Below, in pieces: positions 9,252 through 20,070 of a stretch of 64,000 bases of DNA (positions are counted from its first letter, which is position 1; each line of letters opens with the position of its first letter). A program made the position numbers and the translations under genes. Origin of the DNA: Zhongshania aquatica (GTDB lineage Bacteria > Pseudomonadota > Gammaproteobacteria > Pseudomonadales > Spongiibacteraceae). The stretch covers positions 310,001 through 374,000 of the forward strand of contig NZ_JANZNQ010000001.1 in NCBI RefSeq assembly GCF_027257955.1, written 5' to 3'. A model generated the notes under the pieces. The model did no database searches. It had not been told where the DNA came from and saw only the letters and a program-made list of their open reading frames with translations.

Positions 9252-9737
9252 TTAAAATACCGCAAAAGCACGCTGAAACCATCCGACGATTGGCCGCACA
9301 AACAACCAAAGCAGCCCGGTGGTCAATGCGGGGAGGAAAACCAGCCAGTGGGTTTGTGCTACACCGTTAATATTTTGCGCCCACTGATCAACCAAAATAT
9401 GGAAAAGCTCAAGCAAGAACACAAAAGCAGCCTGCTTGCGTAAACTAAACATGCGCAAGCGCTGATATGACACTTGAATGATATAGGCAACCACGGCGAA
9501 GGCAAACGCATTCTGACCGAGCACCACGCCCTGTAAAACGTCTAAGAGAATGCCGCATAGCCAACAAACAAAGACGCCAACACGCTCAGGCAGCGCGAGC
9601 AGCCAATACACCAAAATCAACAATAGCCAGTCAGGCCGAGCCCAAGCGAGATCAGGGCTAAGGGGGGATATACTCAGTAACAAGGCAATGAGTATAGAAA
9701 CAACAACAAACCAAAGTCCCTGCGCATGCGACTCCAT
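9252..9737 (-). CDS. mreD: Rod shape-determining protein MreD
   Basis: 161 residues, almost wholly hydrophobic, with about five to six predicted membrane helices, the usual size for MreD. The inner-membrane MreD works with MreC, MreB, RodA and PBP2 in the elongasome that guides lateral-wall peptidoglycan synthesis. The start ATG lies three bases after the mreC stop, and maf follows immediately. The protein is poorly conserved; the assignment rests on hydropathy, length and position. Confidence 0.92.
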   Translation of the reverse strand: MESHAQGLWFVVVSILIALLLSISPLSPDLAWARPDWLLLILVYWLLALPERVGVFVCWLCGILLDVLQGVVLGQNAFAFAVVAYIIQVSYQRLRMFSLRKQAAFVFLLELFHILVDQWAQNINGVAQTHWLVFLPALTTGLLWLFVRPIVGWFQRAFAVF

Positions 9738-9740
9738 GCG

Positions 9741-10574
9741 CTACTCCTCTATCTTCTGCTCACTGAACACCAGTAAGACATTGCGGCTGCGATCCAGTTT
9801 CGCCATAGGGCGGGCGCGAACTTCAGCAAAAGGCTGGCCGGGATCGATTGACACTTCAACGACCTCGCCAACGGGATAACCGCTGGGGAATCGGCCGCCA
9901 AGGCCTGAACTCACTAATAAATCTCCAACTTGGATATCCGTAGTGGCTGCAACATGGGTCAGTGCCAGCTCATCAATTAAGCCGGTGCCTTCTGCAATTG
10001 CCCGCAAGCCATTGCGACTCACTCGTACCGGCAAGGCGTGGGCGTTATCAGTAATTAAAAGCACGCGGCTTTGCAGTACGCCCACCTCGATAATTTGACC
10101 GAGTAAACCATTGGCATCAATAACTGGCTGACCTACAAACGCGCCGTCGCGACTACCCTTGTCGACCAACAGCAAATGCCTATTGGGATCAGACGCCACG
10201 GCAATGACCTCGGCGACCACAACAGTATCATTTACACGCTCGGAGGAATTCATCAGCTCGCGAAGACGCACATTTTCGGCGCGCAGCTCGATATATTTTT
10301 GAAGTTTTGCATTGAGGATGAGCGACTCGGAACGCAAGCGCTCATTATCAGCGAGTAAATCGCTTCGACTGCTCCACGAATCGCGGAACTGATTAACCAT
10401 GCGACTGGGAACATCCACGACCCAATAAAATGGGGTCGCGACAAGAGACAACTGAGTCCGCAGAGGCGCCATAAAATCAAGGCGCTGACCGAGTAAAATC
10501 AGAACCAACGCAACACCGCCTAAGATCAGCAGTCGGCCGCCAATGGACGACTGATTAGAAAATACCGGTTTAAT
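9741..10574 (-). CDS. mreC: Rod shape-determining protein MreC, apparent AUU start
   Basis: A 277-residue bitopic elongasome protein: a short cytoplasmic tail, one membrane helix (about residues 14-30), a coiled coil (about 65-105) and the periplasmic double beta-barrel domain. The family N-terminus is M-KPIF-type; here the aligned residues are KPVF preceded by ATT at 10574-10572. A strong Shine-Dalgarno (GGGAGG, 10588-10583) stands eight bases before that ATT. From the in-frame stop at 10604-10602 to the ATT there is no ATG, GTG, TTG or CTG codon. The first conventional start, TTG at 10508, would cut into the membrane helix and lies far from any good ribosome-binding site. Confidence 0.88.
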   Translation of the reverse strand: MKPVFSNQSSIGGRLLILGGVALVLILLGQRLDFMAPLRTQLSLVATPFYWVVDVPSRMVNQFRDSWSSRSDLLADNERLRSESLILNAKLQKYIELRAENVRLRELMNSSERVNDTVVVAEVIAVASDPNRHLLLVDKGSRDGAFVGQPVIDANGLLGQIIEVGVLQSRVLLITDNAHALPVRVSRNGLRAIAEGTGLIDELALTHVAATTDIQVGDLLVSSGLGGRFPSGYPVGEVVEVSIDPGQPFAEVRARPMAKLDRSRNVLLVFSEQKIEE

Positions 10575-10607
10575 TGCTGCGTCCTCCCTCCGCGGGGCGA
10601 ATCATTA

Positions 10608-11906
<1,299 letters not shown>

Positions 11907-12194
11907 ATGAGCCTAGACCAAAACGACATTGCAAAGTTAGCACGGCTGGCGAGAATCAATATCGCAGAAACAGAAACCGCAGAACTCAGCGAACGCATTG
12001 GCGACATTCTTAATATGGTCGACGCTATGCAAGCCGTCGACACTGCCAACGTCGTAGCAATGGCAAATCCCCATGACGCTATACAGCGACTCAGAGCCGA
12101 TGAAGTCACCGAAAGCAATCACCGCGAAAAATTTCAACAAATCGCACCGCAAACGGCGGACGGCTTGTACTTAGTACCCCAAGTGATTGAATAG
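11907..12194 (+). CDS. gatC: Asp/Glu-tRNA amidotransferase subunit C
   Basis: A 95-residue GatC, the small belt-like subunit that stabilises the GatA-GatB pair in tRNA-dependent transamidation. The N-terminal helix (IAKLARLARINIAETETAEL) and the C-terminal DGLYLVPQVIE are family hallmarks. AAGGTAGAGC precedes the ATG. It starts the gatCAB operon on the plus strand, divergent from mreB, the same arrangement as in Pseudomonas. Confidence 0.95.
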   Translation: MSLDQNDIAKLARLARINIAETETAELSERIGDILNMVDAMQAVDTANVVAMANPHDAIQRLRADEVTESNHREKFQQIAPQTADGLYLVPQVIE

Positions 12195-12272
12195 AACGCG
12201 ACTGCGTATTGCGACGACACACCAATTTACCGCCGCACTCTATTACGGCAGACACAACGAGTAATCTGAACT

Positions 12273-13727
12273 ATGCCCAAGCACACAATTGCCGATATTC
12301 TTCGGGGGCTGGAAGCGAAAACATTCTCCAGCGAAGAAATCACGCAGCAATACCTAGACGCCATCGCTAAACACGACAGCAAGTTCAATAGTTTTATTAC
12401 TGTGACCGGCGAGCAAGCACTAAGCCAAGCTCGCGCAGCCGATACAGCCAGACAAAAAGGGGCTGCCGGCGCCCTCTGCGGCGTACCCATTGCCCACAAA
12501 GATATTTTTTGCACTGAGGGTGTTCGCACCAGCTGTGCATCGAAAATGCTCGACAATTTTATCGCGCCCTACAACGCCACCGTCGTTGATAGACTCGCTA
12601 GCGCCGGCGTTGTGACACTCGGCAAAACCAATCTCGACGAATTCGCCATGGGTTCGTCTAATGAAACCAGTTTTTATGGCCCGGTTCGCAACCCTTGGAA
12701 TACCGACTGTGTACCCGGCGGCTCATCCGGCGGCTCAGCAGCAGCAATTGCAGCGGGTATGGCACCCGCTGCCACGGGCACCGATACCGGCGGCTCCATC
12801 CGTCAGCCAGCCGCACTGTGCGGCCTCACTGGCTTAAAGCCGACCTACGGGCGTGTGTCTCGTTACGGTATGATTGCGTTTGCGTCCAGCCTCGATCAAG
12901 GTGGGCCAATGGCAAAGACTGCCGAAGACAATGCGCTACTATTGCAAGCCATGGCGGGATTTGACCACCGCGATAGCACCAGCATGAACGTCGCCGTGCC
13001 CGACTATGTTGCCGGACTGAGCAAAGACCTCAGCGGATTAAAGATTGGCGTACCTAAAGAATATTTTAGTGACGGCCTAGCCCCAGACATCGCAGCGGCA
13101 ATAGAAGCCTCACTCGATGTGTACAGAAAAATGGGGGCAGAAATTAAAACGATAAGCCTGCCTCACACGCATTTAGCGGTGCCTTGTTACTATATAATCG
13201 CACCCGCTGAAGCATCGACTAATCTGTCACGTTTCGACGGCGTACGCTATGGATATCGCTGCGAAAACCCAAAAGATTTAGACGACCTATACACCCGAAC
13301 TCGCGCCGAGGGTTTTGGCGCCGAAGTGAAGCGCCGAATCTTGATCGGAACCTACGCGCTATCGTCTGGTTTTTACGACGCTTACTACCGCAAAGCTCAG
13401 CAAATTCGCCGTCTTATAAAGCAGGATTTTGACGAAGCGTTTAAATCTGTCGACATTATTGCAGGACCGACCACACCCAACCCCGCGTTCGCCCTCGGTG
13501 AAAAAGTGAGCGACCCCGTTACCATGTACCTTGAAGACATTTACACCATCGCTGTCAATCTAGCAGGGCTTCCAGCCATTTCATTACCGGCTGGCTTTAC
13601 CCAAGGCAAGCCGATCGGATTGCAACTCATCGGCCGCGATTTTGACGAAACCACCCTGCTCGCCGCCGCACATCAGTATCAGCAACGCAGCGACTGGCAC
13701 CAGCAAGCCGCTCCCGGCAGCGTATAA
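12273..13727 (+). CDS. gatA: Asp/Glu-tRNA amidotransferase subunit A
   Basis: A 484-residue amidase-signature enzyme that releases ammonia from glutamine for the GatB kinase/transamidase. The Ser-cisSer-Lys triad is readable: Lys76 (VPIAHKDIF), Ser151 ([10 protein letters not shown]) and Ser175 ([12 protein letters not shown]), with the same spacing as characterised GatA. It lies 78 bp after gatC and 11 bp before gatB. GatCAB makes Gln-tRNAGln and/or Asn-tRNAAsn from the misacylated precursors; this window alone does not show which. Confidence 0.97.
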   Translation: MPKHTIADILRGLEAKTFSSEEITQQYLDAIAKHDSKFNSFITVTGEQALSQARAADTARQKGAAGALCGVPIAHKDIFCTEGVRTSCASKMLDNFIAPYNATVVDRLASAGVVTLGKTNLDEFAMGSSNETSFYGPVRNPWNTDCVPGGSSGGSAAAIAAGMAPAATGTDTGGSIRQPAALCGLTGLKPTYGRVSRYGMIAFASSLDQGGPMAKTAEDNALLLQAMAGFDHRDSTSMNVAVPDYVAGLSKDLSGLKIGVPKEYFSDGLAPDIAAAIEASLDVYRKMGAEIKTISLPHTHLAVPCYYIIAPAEASTNLSRFDGVRYGYRCENPKDLDDLYTRTRAEGFGAEVKRRILIGTYALSSGFYDAYYRKAQQIRRLIKQDFDEAFKSVDIIAGPTTPNPAFALGEKVSDPVTMYLEDIYTIAVNLAGLPAISLPAGFTQGKPIGLQLIGRDFDETTLLAAAHQYQQRSDWHQQAAPGSV

Positions 13728-13738
13728 GGATAGCGACT

Positions 13739-15187
13739 ATGGAATGGGAAGTTGTAATTGGTCTGGAAATTCACGTCCAGCTCACCACCAAATCTAAGAT
13801 ATTCTCCGGCTCCAGTACCGCCTTCGGCGCCGACGCCAATACCCAAGCGAGCGCTGTAGACTTGGCTATGCCCGGCACCTTGCCGGTGCTAAACGAGCAA
13901 GCGGTGAAAAATGCCATCTTATTCGGCTTGGCGATAAACGCGGACATTTGCCGCGACTCGGTTTTTGATCGTAAAAACTATTTCTACCCCGATCTACCCA
14001 AAGGCTATCAGACCACACAGATGGACTTTCCCATCGTCGGTCCCGGTATCGTAGAAATCACTTTGAGCGACGGCAGCACCCGAAGCGTTCGCGTACATCA
14101 CGCCCACCTAGAAGAGGATGCGGGTAAATCACTACACGAAGACTATCAAGGTATGTCGGGCATCGACCTCAACCGTGCAGGCACGCCGCTTATTGAAATT
14201 GTATCAGAGCCCGATATGCGCAGCGCCGAAGAAGCTGTCGCTTATCTACGTAAGATACACTCTATTGTGACCTACTTGGGCATTTCCGACGGCGACATGT
14301 CCCAAGGTTCACTGCGCTGCGACGCCAACGTTTCGATTCGTCCCAAGGGGCAAGAGGAATACGGCACTCGTGCCGAACTCAAAAACATCAACTCTTTCCG
14401 CTTCGTTGAGCGCGCCATCAAAACCGAAGTATTGCGCCAAATCGAGCTGATTGAAGACGGCGGCAAAGTTAAACAAGAAACGCGCCTATACGACAGCGAC
14501 AAGAACGAAACCCGTCCAATGCGCAGCAAGGAAGAGGCGAACGACTACCGCTACTTCCCCTGCCCAGATTTACTACCGGTGCATGTTGAACAGTCGCTAA
14601 TCGATGAGCTTTTAGCAGGTATGCCGGAATTACCGGACGCAAAACGCCAGCGCTTCGAGTCAGACTTCGGCCTATCCGCCTATGATGCCTACCTGCTTAC
14701 CGGCGAACGCGCAGTCGCTGATTATTTTGAAGTTGCTGCCAATAGTGCAGGCGACGCCAAACTGGCAGCCAACTGGGTAAACGGTGAACTATCAGCTTCG
14801 CTGAATCGAGATAATCTATCAATCAATGCCAGCCCCGTAAGCGCGGAGCAGCTCGGCGGCTTAATTCAGCGGATTCGCGATAACAGCATTTCAGGCAAAA
14901 TCGCCAAGCAAGTCTTTGACGCCCTATGGAACAAGGAAGGCGACAGCGCAGACGCAATTATCGACAGCAAAGGTTTAAAGCAAGTCTCAGACAGTGGTGC
15001 TCTAGGCGCAATGGTCGACGAGGTACTCGCTGCCAACCCAGAACAAGTTGAGCAATTCCGCGCCGCCGACGAAGGCAAACGCAAAAAAATGCTGGGCTTT
15101 TTTGTCGGTCAAATAATGAAAGCGTCGAAGGGCCAAGCAAACCCTGGCGTAATTAACAAACTTTTAAACGAAAAACTCGGCGGCTAA
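13739..15187 (+). CDS. gatB: Asp/Glu-tRNA amidotransferase subunit B
   Basis: A 482-residue GatB, the subunit that phosphorylates the mischarged Glu or Asp on tRNA and transfers ammonia to it. Family blocks include [16 protein letters not shown] at the N-terminus, [15 protein letters not shown], the cradle region HLEEDAGKS and the ANVSIRP segment. The C-terminal roughly 140 residues form the helical YqeY-like tRNA-binding tail. The ATG lies 11 bp after gatA, with AAGGA upstream. Confidence 0.97.
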   Translation: MEWEVVIGLEIHVQLTTKSKIFSGSSTAFGADANTQASAVDLAMPGTLPVLNEQAVKNAILFGLAINADICRDSVFDRKNYFYPDLPKGYQTTQMDFPIVGPGIVEITLSDGSTRSVRVHHAHLEEDAGKSLHEDYQGMSGIDLNRAGTPLIEIVSEPDMRSAEEAVAYLRKIHSIVTYLGISDGDMSQGSLRCDANVSIRPKGQEEYGTRAELKNINSFRFVERAIKTEVLRQIELIEDGGKVKQETRLYDSDKNETRPMRSKEEANDYRYFPCPDLLPVHVEQSLIDELLAGMPELPDAKRQRFESDFGLSAYDAYLLTGERAVADYFEVAANSAGDAKLAANWVNGELSASLNRDNLSINASPVSAEQLGGLIQRIRDNSISGKIAKQVFDALWNKEGDSADAIIDSKGLKQVSDSGALGAMVDEVLAANPEQVEQFRAADEGKRKKMLGFFVGQIMKASKGQANPGVINKLLNEKLGG

Positions 15188-15219
15188 ACCGCCGGTACTT
15201 TTATGGTAGAAACAGTTTT

Positions 15220-15510
15220 ATGAAAAAAGACAAAGAAAAAGTATTAGACGAAGTATGGACGGAAGGCCGTGTTCGCGAGTTTCTTGATTCAGAACCTAAA
15301 GCAGGTACCAATCGCGACTTCCACGCCTTGCTAAAAGCCTACCAAAGCATGCGCGCCGATGACTTTGAATTATTCATTGGCATGTTTTTAGAGACTGGCC
15401 GCGATCTTAACGCCACCGACAAGGATGGCCGCACGGTATTAAGTTACGCTAAAGAACACCGCAATTCCGGCGAGTACGTCGCCGCACTAGAAAGCAAAGG
15501 TGCCGCTTAG
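15220..15510 (+). CDS. PA4642-family conserved hypothetical protein
   Basis: 96 residues, no signal peptide or membrane helix. The N-terminal MKKDKEKVL, the central FHALLKAYQSMRADDFELFI and the ankyrin-like DLNATDKDGRTVLSYAKEH resemble the small Pseudomonas PA4642 family as I remember it. No function is known to me. The C-terminal half reads like one degenerate ankyrin repeat. It follows gatB by 32 bp and ends inside the left arm and loop of a terminator hairpin. Confidence 0.75.
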   Translation: MKKDKEKVLDEVWTEGRVREFLDSEPKAGTNRDFHALLKAYQSMRADDFELFIGMFLETGRDLNATDKDGRTVLSYAKEHRNSGEYVAALESKGAA

Positions 15511-15522
15511 CAGGCACCTTTG
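15495..15522. terminator. Hairpin terminator between the PA4642-like gene and smr
   Basis: Perfect 10-bp arms at 15495-15504 and 15513-15522 with an 8-nt loop that contains the TAG stop of the upstream gene. The flanks are T-rich on the plus strand (TGTCTTTA). It separates two convergent genes, so it may work in both directions. Confidence 0.7.
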
Positions 15523-15525
15523 TCT

Positions 15526-16107
15526 TTACATACCGCGACCGCGAGCTAAGCGGTCGCGATTTTCCTGTTTTTTCTTCTCACTTTTCCGCAGCATAATATA
15601 AACCGCCCCCGCACCGCCGTGCTGAATCTGGGCGCTGCAAAAGCCCTGCACCTCATCCATTTCGGGCAACCAACGATTCACATAGGATTTCAGCACCGCA
15701 CCCTTAGATTCATTGTGATGTCCTCGACCATGCACAATCATCACCGTGCGCAGATCAGCTTTCATGGCCTCGCGAATAAATTCAAACACCTGCAAGCGAG
15801 CTTGCTCCACGGTCATCTTATGCAAATCAAGTCGAGCTTCGGTGGCGTATTTACCCTGCTTTAAACGACGGAATACACCGAGCTGCACGCCTTCACGACG
15901 AAACTCAAGTAGGTAATATGGATCTAATATTTCTATTTCAGACGTTGATAAAAAATTACGCGCATTGCTCTGCGCCGTCGCAGCAGCGCGCCGCGCAGCA
16001 ATATTTACCTCACCGCCATCATCTTTTCTAATTACCACGCGCCGCTCTAGCTCAAGCGGTTTGACACCGGCCATCTCTTCAGCGAACAATCTATCGTCGT
16101 CGCTCAT
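15526..16107 (-). CDS. Smr domain protein (SmrA/YdaL-like putative nuclease)
   Basis: 193 residues. The C-terminal half is a Smr domain: LDLHKMTVEQAR, VMIVHGRGHH and GGAGAVYIMLR are its three conserved blocks. The N-terminal half matches the DUF-type leader of SmrA/YdaL proteins. Smr domains nick or cleave nucleic acids; the cellular target of this branch is unsettled. ATG at 16107 lies five bases after a GGAGGAGG ribosome-binding site; the in-frame GTG two codons earlier overlaps that site. The very end of the gene forms a 9-bp GC-rich palindrome (15534-15558). Confidence 0.9.
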   Translation of the reverse strand: MSDDDRLFAEEMAGVKPLELERRVVIRKDDGGEVNIAARRAAATAQSNARNFLSTSEIEILDPYYLLEFRREGVQLGVFRRLKQGKYATEARLDLHKMTVEQARLQVFEFIREAMKADLRTVMIVHGRGHHNESKGAVLKSYVNRWLPEMDEVQGFCSAQIQHGGAGAVYIMLRKSEKKKQENRDRLARGRGM

Positions 16108-16140
16108 ACTCACCTCCTCCGGCGTAACAGGAATTCAACA

Positions 16141-16347
16141 ATGCCCACCAGCAACTTAGTGTCTTACACCGATCCTGCCCTCTGCCCACTCTGTCAGCAA
16201 GAGAATCATTGCGCCGTGGCGGCAGGCAAAGACCCCACTAGCTGCTGGTGCATGAACACTAAAATAGACGAGGCCGCCAAACTTCGCGCAAATGACGGTG
16301 GCAGCACGAAACGCTGCCTTTGTAAGACCTGCGGATGCCCGTGCTAA
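16141..16347 (+). CDS. Small cysteine-rich CWC-family protein
   Basis: 68 residues with eight cysteines. CPLCQQENHCAVAAG and TSCWC are the signature of the Cys-rich CWC family, and the protein ends CLCKTCGCPC. The spacing suggests bound zinc or another metal, but no function is established. AGGA stands before the ATG. The gene is divergent from smr, with a 33-bp gap that must hold both start regions, and it converges on the next gene with 2 bp between the stops. Confidence 0.85.
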   Translation: MPTSNLVSYTDPALCPLCQQENHCAVAAGKDPTSCWCMNTKIDEAAKLRANDGGSTKRCLCKTCGCPC

Positions 16348-16349
16348 GC

Positions 16350-16715
16350 TTACTCGTAGTTCTCAACCATCTTCTCATAGCGCTCACACTCAGGCGTTGA
16401 AGTATCGCCCATGTTTTCTATTTGATCACAGCTGAGCTTTCCCATAGATGACAAGCACGCACTCGCTGGACCATAAAGCGGATGCGCCGCCGCTACACTA
16501 GGGAACTGCTGCTCAATTGACTGACACGTGTTCTCTAGACTGGCGGTAATCATCGCCCGCATATCAGGGGTTAAATCCGCCTCGCCAATACTTTTCATGG
16601 CGCAGGACTTCATCTTTTCACACATCACATTATAGGATTCGCTTAAATCTCCCGCCTGAACTTGGCTGGATGCCACAAACACCACACCAAGCCACACTAA
16701 ATAAATTGCTCTCAT
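16350..16715 (-). CDS. Secreted Cys-containing hypothetical protein
   Basis: 121 residues with a clear Sec signal peptide (hydrophobic YLVWLGVVFVASSQVQA, cleavage likely after QVQA), giving a mature protein of roughly 100 residues. The mature part has six cysteines and is acidic and helical, suggesting a disulfide-stabilised periplasmic protein. AAAGG lies before the ATG. I do not recognise the family, and the neighbours (CWC protein, CysZ) do not explain it. Confidence 0.75.
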   Translation of the reverse strand: MRAIYLVWLGVVFVASSQVQAGDLSESYNVMCEKMKSCAMKSIGEADLTPDMRAMITASLENTCQSIEQQFPSVAAAHPLYGPASACLSSMGKLSCDQIENMGDTSTPECERYEKMVENYE

Positions 16716-16896
16716 CAGACCTTTCCCTCTGTCAGTATTCCTAGTGTTATGAAAAAGCTAAACGCTCGGTGTATCGCCGACAGGGCAAAGCACGCAGCAT
16801 TAAGCGAGATATCGTTGGCCATTTAATGGCTTAGCTCGTTATCATTAGGCACAACAGTGATTTGAATAATGCGAACCCATTCGCCCGCTAACAAGC

Positions 16897-16921
16897 GAGA
16901 AAAAGCATAGCGATTTTTCTC
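16897..16921. repeat. Inverted repeat upstream of cysZ
   Basis: 8-bp perfect arms GAGAAAAA (16897-16904) and TTTTTCTC (16914-16921) around a 9-nt loop, in the 268-bp gap between the secreted hypothetical protein and cysZ. The rest of the gap holds no recognisable gene. It could be a leader structure; CysB-type binding sites are not obvious. Confidence 0.5.
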
Positions 16922-16983
16922 CGCACGGGAAAGTGCGCCGCTCAGCAATTCGAACAATTCATTCCTAACAGGTAACTCTGACT

Positions 16984-17715
16984 ATGAATGCACGCCCACT
17001 CAGCGGCCCAGACTATTTAATACGCGGCTTTAAAATGCTACGCGAACCGGGAATTCGTCTCTTTGTCGTCTTGCCACTGCTGATCAACGTCGTTATTTTT
17101 GGCACCTTCACCGCGCTTACTCTAGAAACCATCTCAGGATGGATAAACCAGGTCGTCGCTTGGCTACCTAGCTGGCTAGACTTTTTACAGTGGATTCTCT
17201 GGCCGCTGGCGGTCATTCTCGTGCTCGCCATCGTTATGTATATCTTCAGTACCGTGGCCAATATCATTGCCTCGCCCTTCAATGGTCTGCTCGCAGAAAA
17301 AGTCGAGGAAATGCTCACAGGAGAAGACGTGTCTGGTCGCGAAACCATTGGGATGGCAATCGCGAGCTTTCCAAAGAGTATCGGTCGAGAATGTCAAAAG
17401 CTACTGTACTACTTCGGCTTTGCGATTCTAACGTTAATTGCCAGTTTTGTTATCTCGCCGTTGTCGCCACTTCTTTGGTTTGCTCTGAACGCATGGATGA
17501 TGGCTATCGAGTATTGCGACTATCCGATGGACAATCACAAGCTGAGCTTTAAGGATGCGCGCAAGCGTGTGGCGAGCCAGCGCGGAACCAGCGCAAGTTA
17601 CGGTGCGCTGGTTATGCTGGGTACCATGGTACCTATTTTGAATTTATTTATTATGCCCGCCGCGGTTTGCGGCGGCACCCTAATGTGGGTGGAGCGCTTT
17701 AAAAATAAAGCTTAA
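16984..17715 (+). CDS. cysZ: Sulfate transporter CysZ (EI24 family)
   Basis: A 243-residue EI24/CysZ inner-membrane protein with about four to six hydrophobic helices. The N-terminal [20 protein letters not shown] and the central [16 protein letters not shown] are typical of the family. CysZ mediates sulfate uptake for cysteine biosynthesis in E. coli. GTAACTCTGACT precedes the ATG, with a weak ribosome-binding site. The 3' end overlaps the convergent rhlB stop by 4 bp, so the two are probably transcribed against each other. Confidence 0.92.
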   Translation: MNARPLSGPDYLIRGFKMLREPGIRLFVVLPLLINVVIFGTFTALTLETISGWINQVVAWLPSWLDFLQWILWPLAVILVLAIVMYIFSTVANIIASPFNGLLAEKVEEMLTGEDVSGRETIGMAIASFPKSIGRECQKLLYYFGFAILTLIASFVISPLSPLLWFALNAWMMAIEYCDYPMDNHKLSFKDARKRVASQRGTSASYGALVMLGTMVPILNLFIMPAAVCGGTLMWVERFKNKA

Positions 17716-19094
17716 CGAGTGCTTGACAGCAAATGCTCGGGGGGTCGTTCGCAGGGCAATTTCATACCTAGCTCTGCTTCAATGCCAGGCAGCAAAAACG
17801 CGTCATCTTCGCAGGCAAAGCTAATCGACGTACCCGTGGCGCCTGCTCGACCTGTACGACCGATGCGATGCACGTAGTCATCGGCATCTTCCGGCAAGGT
17901 GTAATTAATAACGTGACTAACGCCATCCACATGAATACCACGACCTGCCACGTCGGTAGCAACTAGGCACGCTATTTCACCATCTTTAAACTGCTGCAGC
18001 GTTCGCGAGCGTTTATTCTGCGGAATCTCCCCAGATAACATACCGCAACGAATACCGGCCTTTTGCAATTTCTCATGAAGGCGCCGCGTTTCATCCCGGC
18101 GATTCGCAAACACAATCACACTTTTCGCACTGTCATGGCGAACAATATTCAACAGCAATTTGAATTTATCTTGGGATTCAACCAAATACACTTTTTGGTC
18201 AACCGTATCCGTTGCCACACTTTCGGGCTCGATCTCGATATTCACCGGGTCGTCCGTCCACTGCTCCGTTAAACGAATAATGTCATCGGTAAACGTGGCA
18301 CTGAACAATAGGGTTTGGCGGTGGCTTTTTTGAGGACAAGAACGCACGATGCGTTTTACTTGCGGAATAAAGCCCATATCTAACATTCGGTCGGCTTCAT
18401 CGATGACCAGAATTTCAATTTGATCTAAGTAGAGATCTTTGCGACCTTCGAAATCCAATAAACGACCTGGCGTCGCGACAACAATATCGACCATCCCCGC
18501 CAGCTTATCTTGCTGCTTTTGGTAGTCCATACCGCCAATTAAGGTGACCACATTTAAGCCACAATATTTGCCTAGTTGGCGCGCATCATCACCAATTTGA
18601 ACGACAAGCTCGCGGGTAGGCGCAATAATTAAGGCACGCGGCTCGCCCGCAAAACGCTCTTCTTTAATGGGATTTATTAACAAATCATTGAATATGGTGA
18701 TCAAAAAGGCGGCGGTTTTACCCGTGCCTGTTTGCGCTTTACCAATAACATCATTCCCGCGCAGTGTATGTGGCAGAGAAGTCGCTTGTATTGGCGAACA
18801 GTATTTAAAGCCGGTATCGGCAATACCGTGCATCAAGCGTTCATCAAGGCCGAGATCGTGAAAGCGGGTTTTACCCTCTTCCGGCGCTACGTGAAATTCT
18901 TTAAGTGTCCATGCCGGGGCAGTCACTTCCGCTTTTTTACTTGGCGCCCGCTCGCGACCGCGCTTATGGCCACCTACGTTATTTTCTTTTCCATCTAATG
19001 CTGTGCCCGACGTAGGGGTCGCATTGCGCGTCTCGGCAACCGAAGCTGCGGCCTTGGGCGCGGGTTTACCTGATCCAAACAACTTTTTTAACAA
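17712..19094 (-). CDS. rhlB: DEAD-box ATP-dependent RNA helicase RhlB
   Basis: A 460-residue DEAD-box helicase. The core starts near residue 75 after a basic, low-complexity N-terminal extension typical of Pseudomonas-type RhlB. Motifs in order: the Q motif region [10 protein letters not shown], Walker [35 protein letters not shown] as [15 protein letters not shown] in LFSATF, and the C-terminal [12 protein letters not shown] and [10 protein letters not shown]. RhlB unwinds RNA for the degradosome. The start is TTG at 19094 with an AAGAAGA ribosome-binding site; no ATG is available near the N-terminus. Confidence 0.93.
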   Translation of the reverse strand: MLKKLFGSGKPAPKAAASVAETRNATPTSGTALDGKENNVGGHKRGRERAPSKKAEVTAPAWTLKEFHVAPEEGKTRFHDLGLDERLMHGIADTGFKYCSPIQATSLPHTLRGNDVIGKAQTGTGKTAAFLITIFNDLLINPIKEERFAGEPRALIIAPTRELVVQIGDDARQLGKYCGLNVVTLIGGMDYQKQQDKLAGMVDIVVATPGRLLDFEGRKDLYLDQIEILVIDEADRMLDMGFIPQVKRIVRSCPQKSHRQTLLFSATFTDDIIRLTEQWTDDPVNIEIEPESVATDTVDQKVYLVESQDKFKLLLNIVRHDSAKSVIVFANRRDETRRLHEKLQKAGIRCGMLSGEIPQNKRSRTLQQFKDGEIACLVATDVAGRGIHVDGVSHVINYTLPEDADDYVHRIGRTGRAGATGTSISFACEDDAFLLPGIEAELGMKLPCERPPEHLLSSTR

Positions 19095-19137
19095 AATACA
19101 GTCTTCTTACATTGCTCAATAATCAGCCATTCTAGCA

Positions 19138-19989
19138 TTATTCCTTCACTTCAGTGCCAGCCTGTGATTCTTGGGATGATGGCTTTGTATCGACAGCTGT
19201 TTCTACTGCCGCTTCTGACTTATCTTTGGGTGGCGTCTCGGATAATTTTTCTGGCTGAACTTCGGCCTTTTTTGCGGATTCAGCGCCTGACTTTGCCGGC
19301 TCAAGTTCTGGCTCCATCTTTGTGTCAATCGGTATTGGCTTCATATATTGCCGCACCTGCCGATCTAAAAAATAATCCAAGCTCAAGTACCGTCCACCGC
19401 CGCTAAATAATAAACTCAGCAGCATAATAAAATACGTGGCAGCAAACTCAATACCATTATTCAGGACTGCATAATTGCCCTTTTCTGTTAGCCAGCCATA
19501 GTGACCGTATTCGTTTAGCAGGGCTCTGGCCCGCCCCAAACGCTCACCAACGCCAATACTATTTTCCATACTTTCTTTTGCCATCGGCAGACCAATATCA
19601 GCCAACGGCTTTGCCGCACTTGTTAACGGATCACTCGGCGCAATCGCAAACCAGCCGTTATCCCAGTGAACACTATAGGCCGCGACCAGCATTGCGACCA
19701 TTAGGGGAATACTCACCCAGCGCACAGCAAGGCCAAACAGCAATAAAAATCCACCCACTAATTCTGTGTAAGTCACCAAATAAGCCATGAGCTCTGGATA
19801 GGGAAGATGCAAACCCTGCCCCAACCAACTCGCGGTCGCATCGAAATGCTCAAGTTTATAGAGCCCTGCAGCGAGCATAATCGGTGATAAATACAGACGA
19901 ATTAAGAATGGCGCAACACCATCAAGCTTGGACAGCAGACTGAGTATGCCATCGTGCAAAAAATAGTAGCCCCGGAAAAGCAACCTCAT
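19138..19989 (-). CDS. DoxX-family membrane protein (HvfX-like)
   Basis: 283 residues: four hydrophobic helices in the DoxX pattern (PFLIRLYLSPIMLAAGLYKLE; YPELMAYLVTYTELVGGFLLL), interrupted by a long insertion of about 80 residues (NGWFAIAPSDPL... to NNGIEFAATYF). A charged, disordered tail follows (about residues 215-283, rich in Lys, Glu, Pro and Ser). The insertion recalls HvfX-type DoxX proteins associated with copper-binding RiPPs, but no precursor peptide, HvfB or HvfC gene is nearby. The ribosome-binding site GAGGGATC is good. Function is unknown. Confidence 0.75.
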   Translation of the reverse strand: MRLLFRGYYFLHDGILSLLSKLDGVAPFLIRLYLSPIMLAAGLYKLEHFDATASWLGQGLHLPYPELMAYLVTYTELVGGFLLLFGLAVRWVSIPLMVAMLVAAYSVHWDNGWFAIAPSDPLTSAAKPLADIGLPMAKESMENSIGVGERLGRARALLNEYGHYGWLTEKGNYAVLNNGIEFAATYFIMLLSLLFSGGGRYLSLDYFLDRQVRQYMKPIPIDTKMEPELEPAKSGAESAKKAEVQPEKLSETPPKDKSEAAVETAVDTKPSSQESQAGTEVKE

Positions 19990-20070
19990 GATGATCCCTC
20001 ACTCATTATCAATGCGTTGTAAAAACTTATTATTTAATGGCCGCCTATCGAGAGCCGCCCACTGAAACCC

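Noticed and set aside
9741-10508. mreC starting at TTG 10508
   Set aside because: It would remove the conserved KPVF N-terminus and part of the membrane helix, and lacks the strong SD seen before ATT 10574.
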